From assembly GCF_012070395.1 (NCBI RefSeq), contig NZ_JAAFYS010000003.1, positions 496,001 through 560,000 on the forward strand: 64,000 nucleotides of DNA, read 5' to 3'. The position numbers and the translations under genes are program-made. This stretch comes from Pseudoroseicyclus tamaricis (GTDB lineage: Bacteria; Pseudomonadota; Alphaproteobacteria; Rhodobacterales; Rhodobacteraceae). Below, piece after piece: positions 35,028 through 44,100 of this stretch (within the stretch, counting starts at the first letter, position 1; each line of letters starts with the position of its first letter). The notes beneath the pieces were generated by a model. It saw only the letters and a list, made by a program, of their open reading frames with translations. It ran no database searches and was not told the origin of the DNA.

Positions 35028-36226
35028 CGTCCCTCCTCCGGCCGGGGCACCTGAAGATGCCCGGCCGCCAGTTCCGCCACGTCGGTGAAGGCCATCAGGC
35101 CCAGCTCGTCCAGCCCCAGCCCGTGCACCAGCACCGGCACCCGCTCGCGCGTGTGGTCGGTGCCGGCGAAGGTTGGGTCGTTGCCATGATCGGCGGTGAC
35201 GATGAGCAGGTCCCCGGGCCGCAGGTGGCCGATCAGTCGCGCCAGCTCGGCGTCGAACCATTCGAGGTGCCGCGCGTAGCCGGAGACATCGCGCCGGTGG
35301 CCGTAGAGGCTGTCGAACTCGACGAAGTTGGCGAAGGTGAGCGAGCCCTCCTCCGCCTCGCCCGCGAGGCGGTGCAGATCCGCCATCAGGCTCTCGTCGG
35401 GGCCCTTGGTCACGTCGTCGATGCCCTGCATCGAGAAGATGTCGCCGATCTTGCCGACGGCGTGGACGGGCCGGCCCGCCGCCGACACCCAGTCGCAGAG
35501 CGTCGGCGCCGGCGGGGCGATGGCGTAGTCGCGGCGGTGGGCGGTGCGCTTGAAATCGGCGGGCGCGCTGCCGAGGAAGGGGCGGGCGATGACCCGGCCG
35601 ATCTTCATGGCGTGAAGCGTCGGGGCGATGTCCTCGCAGAGGCGGAGCAGCCGCTCCAGCCCGAAGGCCTCCTCATGCGCGGCGATCTGGAAGACGCTGT
35701 CGACGGAGGTGTAGCAGATGGGCCAGCCGGTGCGCAGATGCTCCTCGCCGTACTCCGCGATCACCGTCGTGCCGGAGGCGTGGCAATTGGCGAGCGTGCC
35801 CTCGGTGCCGGCCTTCGCGGCGACCTCGGCCATCAGCTCCGGAGGGAAGGCGGGGGTCTCGTTGGGGAAGTAGCCCCAGTCCCACGGCACCGGCACGCCG
35901 GCGAGCTCCCAGTGGCCGGAGGGCGTGTCCTTGCCGCGGCTCACCTCGGTCGCCGCGCCCCAGGCGCCGGAGACCTCGGCGCCCGGCCAGGGGTCGGGGA
36001 AGCCGGAAGCGAGGTGCAGGGCCTGGCCGAGGCCGAGGCCGGCGAGGGCCGGCAGGCGGAGGGGGCCGGAGCGCCCCTCCTCCGCCCGGCCGGTGGCACA
36101 GGCCTCGGCGATGTGGCCGAGCGTGTTGGCGCCGGTATCGGGCACCTTGCCGTTGGCATAATCGGCCGCGTCGGGCGCGCCGCCGATGCCGACGCTGTCC
36201 ATCACCACGAGGAACGCCCGGCTCAT
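35024..36226 (-). CDS. deoB: Phosphopentomutase
   Basis: Interconverts (deoxy)ribose 1- and 5-phosphates, connecting nucleoside phosphorolysis to central metabolism. In 400 residues the alkaline-phosphatase-fold motifs are MDSVGIGGAPDAADY, KDTPSGHWELAG with the phosphorylated Thr, and TADHGNDPTFAGTDHTRE with metal ligands. ATG 36226 gives the conserved start. It overlaps the end of a 16-codon frame that bridges from deoA, so the ribosome could pass from deoA to deoB. Confidence 0.96.
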   Translation of the reverse strand: MSRAFLVVMDSVGIGGAPDAADYANGKVPDTGANTLGHIAEACATGRAEEGRSGPLRLPALAGLGLGQALHLASGFPDPWPGAEVSGAWGAATEVSRGKDTPSGHWELAGVPVPWDWGYFPNETPAFPPELMAEVAAKAGTEGTLANCHASGTTVIAEYGEEHLRTGWPICYTSVDSVFQIAAHEEAFGLERLLRLCEDIAPTLHAMKIGRVIARPFLGSAPADFKRTAHRRDYAIAPPAPTLCDWVSAAGRPVHAVGKIGDIFSMQGIDDVTKGPDESLMADLHRLAGEAEEGSLTFANFVEFDSLYGHRRDVSGYARHLEWFDAELARLIGHLRPGDLLIVTADHGNDPTFAGTDHTRERVPVLVHGLGLDELGLMAFTDVAELAAGHLQVPRPEEGR

Positions 36227-36273
36227 GGCGCGCCCCGCTTGCCGCACCTGCCGGTGCGTCTCGCCATCTTCAT
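36223..36273 (-). CDS. Possible 16-residue coupling ORF between deoA and deoB
   Basis: The frame MKMARRTGRCGKRGAP starts at 36273 overlapping the deoA stop (ATGA) and ends at 36223 overlapping the deoB ATG (ATGA). GGAGGAGG from the deoA 3' end serves as its ribosome-binding site. It may only relay translation; the peptide is very basic and matches nothing I know. Confidence 0.35.
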   Translation of the reverse strand: MKMARRTGRCGKRGAP

Positions 36274-37571
36274 GCCGTCACCTCCTCCAGTACCAGCGGC
36301 GCCTCCGGCAGAGGGCCCTCGCCCAGTGTGATCGCCGCGCGGACGGCCTGCGCCGCGGCGAAGGCGCCCTCCTCGTCGGCCGCGTGGAGGAGGCAGAGCG
36401 GCGCGCCCTTCTCCACGAATGTGCCGAGGGGCGCGATCTCCGACAGGCCGACCGAGGGGTTCACCTTGTCGCTCTCCACCTGCCGGCCGCCGCCGAGGGC
36501 GACGACGGCATGGCCCAGCGCCTCACCGTCGATGGCGGTGACGTAGCCGCCTTCCGGCGCCGTGACGTCGCCGACGATCGGCGCGGCCCCCAGATGCGTG
36601 CGCCAGTCCTCCGCCATGTCCGGCGGGCCGCCGAGGGCGGAGAGCATGGCGCAGAAGCGCTCCAGCGCCGTGCCGGAGGCGATGGCGCCGGCCACCAGCG
36701 CCTCGCCATCGGCGATGCCGCCGAGGCGCAAAGCGCGGCCGCCGAGCGCGACGGTCAGGTCATGCAGGCGCGGCGCCGCCGGGCGCCCTTCCGTCAGGAG
36801 CGCCATGCAGACGGCGACCTCCAGCGCGTTGCCCATGGCGGGGGCGAGCGGCTGGGACATGTCGGTGATCAGCGCCTCCGTCGGGCAGCCGGCGCCGGTG
36901 CCGGCGCCGGTGAGCGCGCGGGCCAGCGCCCGGGCGTCCTCGGCGCTCTTCATGAAGGCGCCGGAGCCGCATTTGACGTCGAGCACCAGCGCATCGAGCC
37001 CGGCCGCCAGCTTCTTCGACAGGATCGAGGCGGTGATGAGATCGACGCTTTCCACCGTGCCGGTGACATCGCGGATCGCGTAGAGCCGCCTGTCGGCCGG
37101 GGCGATCTCCCCCGTGGCGCCGACGATGGCGCAGCCGACCTGGGCGGTGATCTCGCGCAGGCGCCACTCGTCGATCTGGGTAGCGACACCAGGCACGGCT
37201 TCGAGCTTGTCGAGCGTGCCGCCGGTATGGCCGAGGCCGCGGCCGGAGATCATCGGCACGTAGGCGCCGGAGGCGGCCAGCGCCGGGGCGAGGATCAGCG
37301 AGACCGGATCGCCGACGCCGCCGGTGGAGTGCTTGTCGATCACCGGGCCCGGCAGGTCCCACGCCAGCACATGGCCGCTGTCGCGAAAGCCCGCCGTCAG
37401 CGCCACGCGTCCCTCCTCGCCGAGGCCCTTGAGCATCACCGCCATGGCGAAGGCGCCCGCCTGCGCGTCGGAGACGGCGCCGGAGGCCAGGCCGGCCGCG
37501 AAGCGGGCCAGCGCACACTCGGGCAGCGCCTCGCCGCGGCGGATGGCGGCGATGAGGGCGCGCGGCTCCAT
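36270..37571 (-). CDS. deoA: Thymidine phosphorylase
   Basis: Cleaves thymidine or deoxyuridine to base and deoxyribose 1-phosphate. The 433-residue enzyme has DKHSTGGVGDPVSLILAPALAA with the phosphate-binding loop, MISGRGLGHTGGTLDKLEA, and LDVKCGSGAFMKSAEDA. ATG 37571 shares one base with the cdd stop (TGATG). The frame stays open for 750 bases upstream, but that part is antisense-like shadow across cdd and repeat copy C. Confidence 0.96.
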   Translation of the reverse strand: MEPRALIAAIRRGEALPECALARFAAGLASGAVSDAQAGAFAMAVMLKGLGEEGRVALTAGFRDSGHVLAWDLPGPVIDKHSTGGVGDPVSLILAPALAASGAYVPMISGRGLGHTGGTLDKLEAVPGVATQIDEWRLREITAQVGCAIVGATGEIAPADRRLYAIRDVTGTVESVDLITASILSKKLAAGLDALVLDVKCGSGAFMKSAEDARALARALTGAGTGAGCPTEALITDMSQPLAPAMGNALEVAVCMALLTEGRPAAPRLHDLTVALGGRALRLGGIADGEALVAGAIASGTALERFCAMLSALGGPPDMAEDWRTHLGAAPIVGDVTAPEGGYVTAIDGEALGHAVVALGGGRQVESDKVNPSVGLSEIAPLGTFVEKGAPLCLLHAADEEGAFAAAQAVRAAITLGEGPLPEAPLVLEEVTA

Positions 37572-37957
37572 CAGCTCATGAACTCGGGGGAGAAACCGCC
37601 GGGCAGGAGCTCGGCGATGCTGCGCGTCTCCACCTTGCCATCCATGGTCGCCATGTGGACCTGCACGTCGGGGCCGCCGAATTCCTTCAGCTTCTGCCGG
37701 CAGCCGCCGCAGGGGGTGACGGGCATGGGAGAGCCGGCGATGACGGCGACCTCGGCGATCTCGGTCTCGCCATTGGCCACCATCGCGGCGATGGCCCCGG
37801 CCTCGGCGCAGGTGCCCTCCGGGTAGGCGACGTTCTCGACGTTGACGCCGAGGTAGACGCGGCCGGAGGCGGCACGGATGGCGGCACCGACCTTGAAGTT
37901 GGAATAGGGTGCGTGGGCATTCTCCCGCACCGCCTTCGCCGCCTCGATCAATTCCAT
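37571..37957 (-). CDS. cdd: Cytidine deaminase
   Basis: Zinc enzyme deaminating cytidine and deoxycytidine. The 128-residue tetrameric-type protein has NAHAPYSNFKVGAAI, the zinc-binding GTCAEAGAIAAM (Cys and catalytic Glu) and TPCGGCRQKLKEF (two Cys). The start at 37957 follows GGAGGCGACGG. It is the first gene of the cdd-deoA-deoB-add-upp operon, whose promoter should lie between 37958 and repeat copy C. Confidence 0.96.
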   Translation of the reverse strand: MELIEAAKAVRENAHAPYSNFKVGAAIRAASGRVYLGVNVENVAYPEGTCAEAGAIAAMVANGETEIAEVAVIAGSPMPVTPCGGCRQKLKEFGGPDVQVHMATMDGKVETRSIAELLPGGFSPEFMS

Positions 37958-38081
37958 TCCGTCGCCTCCGCCTGTGCTGGCGCCGAGGGTGCGGCGCCCA
38001 GGCGGCGGATGCAAGGGTGGGCGGGGGAATGTGGGGGGCACTGGCTTGGGCCGGGAGACGGTTGTGTGAGCGCTGCCCTCT

Positions 38082-38228
38082 CACGCCGGCCCGTGGGGTG
38101 GCGCTGCAACGTGGCCACTGGTGCGCTTTATGCCCGCCAAGCCCCTCCCCGATCCGAGCGAGGCGCCCAGCCCAGCCAGAGCGGCAGCCCGTGGGGACGG
38201 GCCGGCGCTCGCGCGGCGTCTGCGGCTT
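38082..38228. repeat. Dispersed inverted-arm repeat, copy C (left arm truncated)
   Basis: Aligns without gaps to copy B over more than 110 bp, from CCGTGGGGTGGCGCTGCAAC to GGGGACGGGC. The outer left arm is lost, leaving about 12 complementary bases (CGCCGGCCCGT with ACGGGCCGGCG). The frame read in copies A and B is still open here: SERGAQPSQSGSPWGRAGAR. It lies between cdd and the helicase. Confidence 0.75.
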
Positions 38229-38649
38229 GATTCCGCGCGGGGCAAGAGCGGCGGCGGTCGTCTCCGGGGGACACCGCTTAAGCGGGGCACCAGTTGCACA
38301 TGCCCCGCCCTCTCTCGCGGCCATCTGAGTGCCTCAAATCGCGAAGGTCCAAAGCCGTTCGATCCCCGATAGCACCCCCCTCCTCCGCCGCGTCGCAGCG
38401 ATCCACCATTGACTTGTGGCCCGACTTCCCCCATCTGCCCCTTACGTCAGCGCTCTGCCCGCGTGAGCCTGGGGGCCCTTTAGCCCCGCCCAAGTGAGCC
38501 TGACCCAAGAGTTTCCCACAGCACGCAGGGGGGACGCGGCCCGAGGTGGCCCGCCGGCAATGAGGCCGTTGCGGGCGTCGCCCGGCCCACCCCGATCCCC
38601 CGCCAGAGGCGGGGAGCCAAGGCCCGTCTCCGGGCCATGAAGGATATCC
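38229..38649. other. Gene-free stretch upstream of the DEAD-box helicase
   Basis: About 420 bp with no convincing gene. The segment 38340-38520 is less GC-rich than its surroundings. A GC hairpin-like sequence (GAGCCTGGGGGCCCTTTAG) lies near 38465. The final 15 bp carry AAGGATATCC before the helicase ATG. DEAD-box helicase genes often have long regulated leaders, and this could be one. Confidence 0.4.
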
Positions 38650-39918
<1,269 letters not shown>

Positions 39919-39942
39919 GGCGACGCCGGCCTGACAAGACGA

Positions 39943-39973
39943 AAGGGGCGCCCCGCACCGGGCGCCCCTTTTC
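39943..39973 (+). terminator. Terminator after the helicase, possibly bidirectional
   Basis: AAGGGGCGCCC (39943-39953) pairs with GGGCGCCCCTT (39960-39970), followed by TT and TCTC on the plus strand. On the minus strand the stem ends in TTTCG, so it may also stop the convergent EAL gene. Confidence 0.85.
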
Positions 39974-39993
39974 TCATTGCCCCTGCCCGCCCC

Positions 39994-40767
39994 TCAGGCG
40001 GCGGCGGAGCCCTTGCCCTCGGGCTTTAGCACCAGCCGCTCATAGGCCGGCGGCGCGAAATGGTAGCCCTGCATGTGCCGGATCCCCAGCTCGCGCACCG
40101 CCGCCGCGTCTTCGGCGGTCTCGATCCCCTCGGCGATGGGCAGGATGCCCAGATCCCCGCAAAGCCCGGCGATGGCGGCCACGACGACCCTCCGCCGCTC
40201 ATCCGCGGCGATGCCGCGCACCAGCGCCATGTCGATCTTCACGATATCCGGCTGCAGGTCGCACAGCAGCCCCAGCCCGGCATAACCGGCGCCGAAATCG
40301 TCGATCGCCGTCAGGAAGCCGCGGGAGCGGTAGGAGCGGACGATGTTCTGCAGGTGGCCGGTATCGCGCACCGCCTCGCCCTCGGTGAACTCGAAGACCA
40401 GCCGCTCCGTGGGAAACTCGAACCGCTCGGCGGCGCGCAGCGTCGCCTGGATGCAGCTGTCGGGGTTGTAGACGGCGTTGGGCATGAAGTTGATGCTCAG
40501 CCGGCTGTCGATCCCCAGCCGCGAGGCAATGGCGATGGCGCGCGTCCGGCAGGCCTGGTCGAAGCTGTAGCGATTCGTCTGAGTGACATGCTGCAGCACG
40601 TCCCGGGCGGAGCCGCCGCCGGCCGGGCGCACCAGCGCCTCCTGCGCGAAGACGGCGCCACTGTGGACATCGAAGATCGGCTGGAACGCCATGGAGAACG
40701 GCTGGCGGAAGGCCTGTCCCCCGCGCTCACTGCAGGCCTCGCAGCCTGTCCCTTTGTCTTCAGGCAT
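39994..40767 (-). CDS. Stand-alone EAL-domain c-di-GMP phosphodiesterase
   Basis: A 257-residue protein made of an N-terminal CEAC motif and one EAL domain. All catalytic positions look present: EAL in AQEALVRPAG, Asn in INFMPNAVYN, Glu in FEFTEGEAV, the Asp pair in AIDDFGAGYAGL, Lys in IVKIDMALV, Glu in IAEGIET and Gln in MQGYHF. It should hydrolyse c-di-GMP to pGpG in the cytoplasm. No membrane or sensor domain is visible. ATG 40767 has GGAG eight bases upstream; ATG 40794 is less likely. Confidence 0.9.
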   Translation of the reverse strand: MPEDKGTGCEACSERGGQAFRQPFSMAFQPIFDVHSGAVFAQEALVRPAGGGSARDVLQHVTQTNRYSFDQACRTRAIAIASRLGIDSRLSINFMPNAVYNPDSCIQATLRAAERFEFPTERLVFEFTEGEAVRDTGHLQNIVRSYRSRGFLTAIDDFGAGYAGLGLLCDLQPDIVKIDMALVRGIAADERRRVVVAAIAGLCGDLGILPIAEGIETAEDAAAVRELGIRHMQGYHFAPPAYERLVLKPEGKGSAAA

Positions 40768-40907
40768 AGTGTTTGCTCCACGTCGGCCGGGCATAACCCG
40801 ATACGCACCCCATCCACGAACAATACCTATAGTGTGAGACCATTGAGGCTAGATTGCGCTGACCGCATGACCATCCGGCCCGACTTGCGCCGGCCGCCCT
40901 GCCCTGT

Positions 40908-40976
40908 CTTTGGTCCGAAAAATCCTCGGGGGGGCTGCCTACGGCAGCGGGGGGCAGACAGCCCCCCTTCCCGGCC
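40908..40976. repeat. Short GC-hairpin intergenic element, copy 4
   Basis: TTTGGTCCGAAAAATCCTCG followed by GGGGGGCTGCC and, after a small stem (CTGCCTACGGCAG), GGGGGGCAGACAGCCCCCC. The outer GGGGGGCTG/CAG and the CAGACAG hairpin resemble copies 6 and 7. It lies upstream of the EAL gene and downstream of nusB. Confidence 0.6.
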
Positions 40977-41002
40977 CGAGCGCCCGCGACGCCGGCAGAG
41001 CC

Positions 41003-41485
41003 TCAGAAGGCCTCCGGCACCGCCTCCCGCGCCATGTGGTCGAGCACGGCATTGACGAAGCTCGGCTCCTTCGTCTCGGGGAAGAAGGCGCGTGCCACGT
41101 CGACGAACTCGCTGATCACGACGCGCGGCGGCGTGTTCTTGGCCACCAGCTCCGCCCCGGCGGCGCGGAAGAGGGCGCGCAAGGTCGGGTCGATGCGGGC
41201 GATGGGCCACTTGGCGACCAGCGCCCGGTCGGTCATCTGGTCGATCTCCGCCTGCCGGCTGACGGCATCGGTCATCAGGGCGCGGAAGAGGTCGATGTCC
41301 CCGTCCTGGTACTCGCCCTCTTCGTAGACAGCGCCGAAGCGGTGCATCTCGAACTCGCGGATGACCCGGTCGATCCGCTGCGACTGCGCCTCCATCTGGA
41401 AGAGCGCCTGCACGGCGTAGAGGCGCGAGGCGCTCTTCATCTTGCGCCGCTGGTTGTTCGACAGGTTGTCGCCGCGCAGGCTCAT
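41003..41485 (-). CDS. nusB: Transcription antitermination factor NusB
   Basis: Binds S10 and boxA RNA to keep rRNA transcription processive. The 160-residue protein has RRKMKSASRLYAVQALFQMEAQ at the start and WPIARIDPTLRALFRAAGAEL and VVISEFVDVARAFFPETKEPSFVNAVLDHMA at the end, which is the NusB signature. The N-terminus overlaps the ribH stop by four bases. The ribH-nusB pairing is widespread. Confidence 0.96.
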   Translation of the reverse strand: MSLRGDNLSNNQRRKMKSASRLYAVQALFQMEAQSQRIDRVIREFEMHRFGAVYEEGEYQDGDIDLFRALMTDAVSRQAEIDQMTDRALVAKWPIARIDPTLRALFRAAGAELVAKNTPPRVVISEFVDVARAFFPETKEPSFVNAVLDHMAREAVPEAF

Positions 41486-42012
41486 GCGCTGTCGCCCCCG
41501 CGGGCCATCAGGATGTCGGAGGTGAAGCCGGCGCCGCGGGTCCGACCGCCCCAGGTGCGGGAGAGGGCCAGCAGGTGCAGCGCCGCCGCCGCCGCGCCGG
41601 CGCCCTTGTTCGCCTGCGCCGGATCGGCGCGCACGACGGCCTGGCCGTGGTTCTCCACCGTCAGGATGCCGTTGCCGAGCGGCAGCCCCTGAATGGCGAG
41701 GAGCTGCAGGGCATGGGACGAGTCGTTGCAGACGGTGTCGTAATGCGTCGTCTCGCCGCGGATCACGCAGCCGAGGGCGACATAGGCGTCGAAGTTGCTC
41801 AGCCGTGCCGCCATGGCGAGGGCCGGCGCCACTTCCAGCGCGCCCGGCACCTCGACCGTCTCGTGCTCGGCGCCAACGGCCTCCAGCTCGGCGCGGGCGC
41901 CGGCGAGCAGCATGTCGGCGATATCGCGATAGAAGGGGGCGACGGCGATCAGCGCGCGCACGGGGCGGTCGAACTCCGGCCGGGGCAGCGCGTATTCGGA
42001 CGGTCCGGCCAT
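41482..42012 (-). CDS. ribH: 6,7-dimethyl-8-ribityllumazine synthase
   Basis: Condenses the pyrimidine intermediate with dihydroxybutanone phosphate in riboflavin synthesis. The 176-residue protein has FYRDIADMLLAGA, EVPGALEVAPALAMAA, VALGCVIRGETTHYDTVCND and GNGILTVENHGQA, all family signatures including the catalytic His in ETTHYD. A 3-bp gap separates it from ribB. Riboflavin synthase and RibD genes are not in the window. Confidence 0.97.
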   Translation of the reverse strand: MAGPSEYALPRPEFDRPVRALIAVAPFYRDIADMLLAGARAELEAVGAEHETVEVPGALEVAPALAMAARLSNFDAYVALGCVIRGETTHYDTVCNDSSHALQLLAIQGLPLGNGILTVENHGQAVVRADPAQANKGAGAAAAALHLLALSRTWGGRTRGAGFTSDILMARGGDSA

Positions 42013-42015
42013 GGC

Positions 42016-43143
42016 TCAGCCCTCGGTGATCGGGCGCGTGCCGGCGATCTCGATGCCATAGGCGTCGAGCCCGACGATGCGCGGCTGGGGGGAATTGGAC
42101 AGAAGCGTGATGCGGTGCAGCCCGAGCGTGGAGAGGATCTGCGCCCCCACCCCGTATTGCCGCAGCGTCTGCGGGGTAACCTCGTCACCGGCGTCGATCT
42201 TCATGTGCAGGTCGCGCAGCAGCACCAGCGCCCCCCGCCCCTCGGCGGCGATGGCGCGCATGGCATCGGCGAAGAGCGCGGCGCGCCCCGGGCCGCCGGC
42301 GCCGACGATGTCCTTCATCGCGTCCTGCGCATGCATCCGCACGAGGACGGGCTCGTCGCCGGAGATGTCGCCCTTGATGAGCGCGATGTGCTCGGCGCCC
42401 TGCGTGACGTCGGAGAAGATGCGCAGCTCCCACTCGCCGCCGAATTCCGACGTGATGGTCTGCGCCTCGGTCTGGCGGACGAGATTGTCGTGGCGGCGGC
42501 GGTAGGCGATGAGATCGGAGATGGTGCCGATTTTCAGCCCGTGCATCTGCGCGAAGGCGACGAGATCGGGCAGCCGGGCCATCGATCCGTCTTCCTTCAT
42601 GATCTCGCAGATCACGCCGGAGGGGTTGAGCCCGGCAAGCCGGGCGATATCCACCGAGGCCTCGGTATGGCCGGCGCGGACGAGCACGCCGCCCTCGCGG
42701 GCGCGGAGCGGGAAGACGTGGCCGGGGGTCGCGATATCCTGCGCGCCCTTGGCGGCGTCGATGGCGACCGCGACGGTGAGCGCCCGATCGGCGGCGGAGA
42801 TGCCGGTGGAGACCCCCTCGCGCGCCTCGATCGAGGTGGTGAAGGCCGTCTCGTGCCGCGAGGAATTCTGCTGCGCCATCAGCGGCAGGCCGAGCCTGTC
42901 GATCCGCTCCGACGTCAGCGCGAGGCAGATGAGCCCGCGGCCATGCGTTGCCATGAAGTTGATCGCGTCGGGCGTGGCCATCTGCGCGGGGATGACGAGG
43001 TCGCCCTCGTTCTCCCGATCCTCATGATCGACGAGGATGAACATCCGCCCGTTGCGGGCATCGTTGATGATCTCCTCGACGGAGGAGATGGCATCGGACC
43101 AGTCGATCTCGATCGGTCCGGGCGTCTCGTAGGTCATGGGCAT
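42016..43143 (-). CDS. ribB: 3,4-dihydroxy-2-butanone 4-phosphate synthase with degenerate GTP cyclohydrolase II-like domain
   Basis: The N-terminal half has all DHBP synthase motifs: LVDHEDRENEGDLVIPA, ATHGRGLICLALT, STGISAADRALTV and RAGHTEASVDIARLAGL. The C-terminal half aligns with GTP cyclohydrolase II, but the zinc motif C-X10-C-X-C is absent. Where active enzymes read HSECLTGD and RCDCG, this one has MHAQDAMKDIVGAGGPG. It is therefore probably a RibBX-type protein making only DHBP. Length is 375 residues from ATG 43143, which has GGGAAG before it; ATG 43137 is the alternative. Confidence 0.92.
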   Translation of the reverse strand: MPMTYETPGPIEIDWSDAISSVEEIINDARNGRMFILVDHEDRENEGDLVIPAQMATPDAINFMATHGRGLICLALTSERIDRLGLPLMAQQNSSRHETAFTTSIEAREGVSTGISAADRALTVAVAIDAAKGAQDIATPGHVFPLRAREGGVLVRAGHTEASVDIARLAGLNPSGVICEIMKEDGSMARLPDLVAFAQMHGLKIGTISDLIAYRRRHDNLVRQTEAQTITSEFGGEWELRIFSDVTQGAEHIALIKGDISGDEPVLVRMHAQDAMKDIVGAGGPGRAALFADAMRAIAAEGRGALVLLRDLHMKIDAGDEVTPQTLRQYGVGAQILSTLGLHRITLLSNSPQPRIVGLDAYGIEIAGTRPITEG

Positions 43144-43269
43144 GTGGCTTCCCGCAAATCTGGAGGGGAGATAGTGGATGCGGGGGCAATTGGCCAGAGC
43201 CGGGGCGGCGGGCATGGCTGGGTTGCACGGGACGTGAAGCGGAGCGCCTGCGGCGCGTTCCATCAGTGC

Positions 43270-43322
43270 GGTGGGGGCTCTGCCCCCACACCCCCGCGGT
43301 ATTTTTGGCCAGATGAAATGGG
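43270..43322. repeat. Short GC-hairpin intergenic element, copy 5
   Basis: Hairpin GTGGGGGC-TCT-GCCCCCAC, then CACCCCCGCGGTATTTTTGG followed by CCAGATGAAATGGG. The second half is the inverse of copy 2 near 13731. It lies between hisG and ribB; no FMN-riboswitch consensus is visible in this gap. Confidence 0.6.
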
Positions 43323-43410
43323 ATCCCGGGGCGGGGGTGCTCCGGGGGCTTGAGGGGCGGCCCTGCGCCCGCGGGGTGGGTGGGCGGGAAGCGGGCAGGG
43401 CCGGCCCGGC

Positions 43411-44100
43411 TCAGAGGCCGAGGCGGGCCGTCAGCTCCTGCAGGAGGGCGCGGTCGGCATCGCTCCACTCCGCGCGGCGGGACTTGAAGAGCGTCGCCTG
43501 GCTAGAGTGGATCAGGCCGCCGGGCAGCACCTTGAGGCCATTGGCACGCAGCGTCTCTCCGGTGGAGGTGATGTCGGCGATGGCCTCGGCCGTCTCCGCC
43601 TTCACCGTGCCTTCCGTCGCGCCCTGGCTGTCGATGAGCTGGTAGTCGGCCACGCCCTCGTCGCGCAGGAACTCCCGCACCAGCCGGTGGTATTTCGTGG
43701 CGATGCGAAGGCGGTGGCCATGCGTGCGGCGGAAGGCGGCGGCGGCGGCGTCGAGATCGTCCAGCGTCTCCACGTCGACCCAGAGCTTCGGCACCGCGAT
43801 CACGAGATCCGCGCCGCCGAAGCCCATGGGCGCCAGCTCTCGCACCACCTGCTCCCAGCCGGCGAGCTTCTCGCGCACGAGGTCGGAGCCGGTGACGCCG
43901 AGATGCAGCCGCCCGTCCGCCAGCGCCCGGGGCACCTCTCCGGCGGAGACGAGGTTCAGCTCCAGCCCCGCGACGCCCGCCACCTCGGCGGCATAGTCGC
44001 GGTCGGAGCCGGTGCGGCGGAGCGTCAGGCCGCGCTGGCCGAACCAGTCAAAGGTCTTCTCCATGAGCCGGCCCTTGGAGGGCACGCCGAGGCGGATCAT
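43411..44100 (-). CDS. hisG: ATP phosphoribosyltransferase, short form
   Basis: First enzyme of histidine synthesis. It is the 229-residue short form that lacks the C-terminal regulatory domain, so it needs HisZ as partner. Motifs include [33 protein letters not shown] and the PRPP loop DSQGATEGTVKAETAEAIADITSTGETLRANGL. The ATG at 44100 overlaps the hisZ stop. It sits last in hisS-hisZ-hisG. Confidence 0.96.
   Translation of the reverse strand: MIRLGVPSKGRLMEKTFDWFGQRGLTLRRTGSDRDYAAEVAGVAGLELNLVSAGEVPRALADGRLHLGVTGSDLVREKLAGWEQVVRELAPMGFGGADLVIAVPKLWVDVETLDDLDAAAAAFRRTHGHRLRIATKYHRLVREFLRDEGVADYQLIDSQGATEGTVKAETAEAIADITSTGETLRANGLKVLPGGLIHSSQATLFKSRRAEWSDADRALLQELTARLGL

Noticed and set aside
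43144-43410. Possible FMN riboswitch upstream of ribB
   Set aside because: I looked for the conserved RFN-element blocks and found none; the gap holds a GC-hairpin repeat.
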